Assembly (NCBI GenBank): GCA_041392305.1
Contig: JAWKMJ010000015.1
Span: 1 to 64,000 of the forward strand
DNA from: JAGQYP01 sp041392305
Lineage (GTDB): Bacteria > Bacteroidota > Bacteroidia > Flavobacteriales_D > Crocinitomicaceae
DNA length: 64,000 nt
Direction: 5' to 3'
Part shown: positions 62,912 through 64,000 of the stretch, piece after piece
Numbering within the stretch: the stretch's first letter is position 1
How the letters are laid out: each line of letters begins with the position of its first letter
The notes under the pieces: model-generated
What the model was told of the DNA's origin: nothing
The model's input: the letters and a program-made list of their open reading frames with translations, nothing else
Databases searched by the model: none
Translations under genes and position numbers: made by a program

Positions 62912-63850
62912 CTAGTGGTGATTCAAAAATTCGTCAATAGTTAAATTATGAGTTCTAATGGCCTGTTCTATTAGCTCATTTAAATATACGGAAACCTTTT
63001 TCGCTCCATAAATATTCATGTGCTGGGGATCCGCAAAATCCTCATCCACAACAGGAAAATCCTTTAAATCAATGAAAGGAACTTCTGGAAATTCCTGATT
63101 TAAAATTTCCTGAAATGTACTTTCCATTGGAAGGTGTTCGTATTTTGATACTGGGGCTCTTAAGAAATAAAGTTGGATTCCATTTTTCTTGCAAAGATTT
63201 GCGATCTGGGCTAGATAAAACAAATTCATTTCAGAGACGGAATAACTGTTCGTAATTATTCCGGATTTTGAAGCATCATTTTGAACCGTCTTCATCTTCT
63301 TTTGAACATCCTGCATTACATGATCCGAAATATGATCATTGCTCCAAAATGCTTGAACATAGTCCCCTGAACCCTCTACCATAAATTCTAAGTTCATTTG
63401 TAATGCGACAGGGAGATTTTTGGCCACTCCAATCGGGTTTTTCAGTCCAAGCTTAATTAAAGCTCTGGGCTCAATGAAGGCTAACATTTTCGGAAACTGG
63501 TTTCCAATATATTCACCAAATATCCTATCATCCGCGTATTTTGTAATTTGATTATTAGCATATTCTACAAAAACGAATTTCAACTTATTGTACCTTAAAA
63601 TCTGCTTCAATTTAAAGTAGGAATAATAATAGCCCTCCATTGGCTCAGCGAGGTTGACAACTCCCTTAATCAAGGTGTCATTATATGCACAAGAAGCATG
63701 ACTGTGCCCAAGAATTACAGCATCCGTTCCATGAGGTAGTTTAAAATTGTTTCCACGAGATAAAATAAAACTCTGAACTGAGATCAGAAATACAACTCCA
63801 AACGCAAAAACCGAAGAAAAAGCAATTATATTTTTAAAAAATTTGATCAA
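62912..63850 (-). CDS. SGNH-like acyltransferase partner protein, copy B
   Basis: The 312 residues share the order of copy A: one N-terminal membrane helix (about 8-30), AVILGHSHASCAYNDTL (S50 in GHSH), LKFVFVEYANNQITKYADDR, and near the end DFADPQHMNIYGAKK (D-x-x-H). The two proteins are paralogues that flank the MBOAT gene. They may act on different acceptor sugars or form a heteromeric complex with it. It is the first gene of the module, 55 bases after the stop of the tyrosine-kinase-like gene upstream. Confidence 0.75.
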   Translation of the reverse strand: MIKFFKNIIAFSSVFAFGVVFLISVQSFILSRGNNFKLPHGTDAVILGHSHASCAYNDTLIKGVVNLAEPMEGYYYSYFKLKQILRYNKLKFVFVEYANNQITKYADDRIFGEYIGNQFPKMLAFIEPRALIKLGLKNPIGVAKNLPVALQMNLEFMVEGSGDYVQAFWSNDHISDHVMQDVQKKMKTVQNDASKSGIITNSYSVSEMNLFYLAQIANLCKKNGIQLYFLRAPVSKYEHLPMESTFQEILNQEFPEVPFIDLKDFPVVDEDFADPQHMNIYGAKKVSVYLNELIEQAIRTHNLTIDEFLNHH

Positions 63851-63905
63851 ACTTATATGTCTTGAAACATGAAATCGATCGAAGCGAAATCAAAAGTAAT
63901 TGGCA

Positions 63906-64000
63906 TCATGATTCTTCTTTATTGTCTCCATAGTGTTGACCATAGCCGTAGCCATAATTATTCCCATAACCATACCCGTAGCCATAGCCATAGCCATATT
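63906..64000 (-). CDS. C-terminal tyrosine-rich tail, probably of a Wzc-type kinase (partial)
   Basis: Only the last 31 residues are in the window: six to seven YG pairs, then NNYGYGYGQHYGDNKEES and a stop at 63906-63908. Tyrosine clusters of this type end bacterial BY-kinases that control polysaccharide chain length. The position at the head of a polysaccharide locus supports this. The main part lies beyond the window, so the call is tentative. Confidence 0.55.
   Translation of the reverse strand, partial: YGYGYGYGYGYGNNYGYGYGQHYGDNKEES

Overview
The window comes from a member of the Bacteroidota, most likely Flavobacteriales of the Crocinitomicaceae/Fluviicola type. The DNA is AT-rich and there are many SPII lipoproteins. 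Promoters match the Bacteroidota pattern TTG-N18-21-TAnnTTTG, and Shine-Dalgarno sequences are scarce. There is a protein with a type IX secretion C-terminal domain, and small membrane proteins carry the GldL-like MHWP motif. The genus assignment is inference. No insertion sequence, prophage, CRISPR array or replication origin was seen.

Positions 1-28,000 hold mixed housekeeping and envelope genes. In order they are: a DUF4836-like protein cut by the window start, a duplicated small-barrel protein, a TPR-SpoIIE phosphatase, a methyltransferase, an outer-membrane barrel, and a GT9 glycosyltransferase coupled to a large membrane protein. Then come the GTPase YchF, a lipoprotein, a four-gene PadR/MHWP/outer-membrane operon, an L,D-transpeptidase, and a TonB-like lipoprotein. 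The stretch ends with a 5'-nucleotidase split over two genes, an alpha/beta hydrolase, a lipoprotein with a possible clan CD His/Cys dyad, dnaX with a ten-A slippage site, mutY, a glucosaminidase and a second methyltransferase.

Positions 28,070-33,680 hold a complete rRNA operon on the minus strand: 16S, tRNA-Ile(GAT), tRNA-Ala(TGC), 23S, 5S. Two promoters of identical geometry precede it. Downstream of the 5S is a tandem array of 5S 3'-end remnants, each paired with the same terminator hairpin. A 16-bp palindrome is shared by two of these remnants and by a hairpin tip inside the 23S gene.

Positions 35,022-64,000 are a surface-polysaccharide locus, almost entirely on the minus strand. It reads from a tyrosine-rich tail of a probable Wzc-type kinase (cut by the window end) through an O-acyltransferase module (MBOAT between two paralogous SGNH-like proteins). 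After a divergent T9SS cargo gene comes an uninterrupted run of 18 genes (57,226 to 35,022). These are an ABC flippase, asparagine synthase-like and WbpG-like amidotransferases, two UDP-GlcNAc 2-epimerases, a PIG-L deacetylase, two hexapeptide acyltransferases, a WecE/WecD pair for dTDP-Fuc4NAc, a GT2/GT-C pair, five GT4-like transferases, an acyltransferase-3 and an orphan His-rich protein. Very short gaps or overlaps between most of them, plus one good promoter at 57,282-57,310, suggest a single long operon. I see no Wzy polymerase or Wzx flippase.
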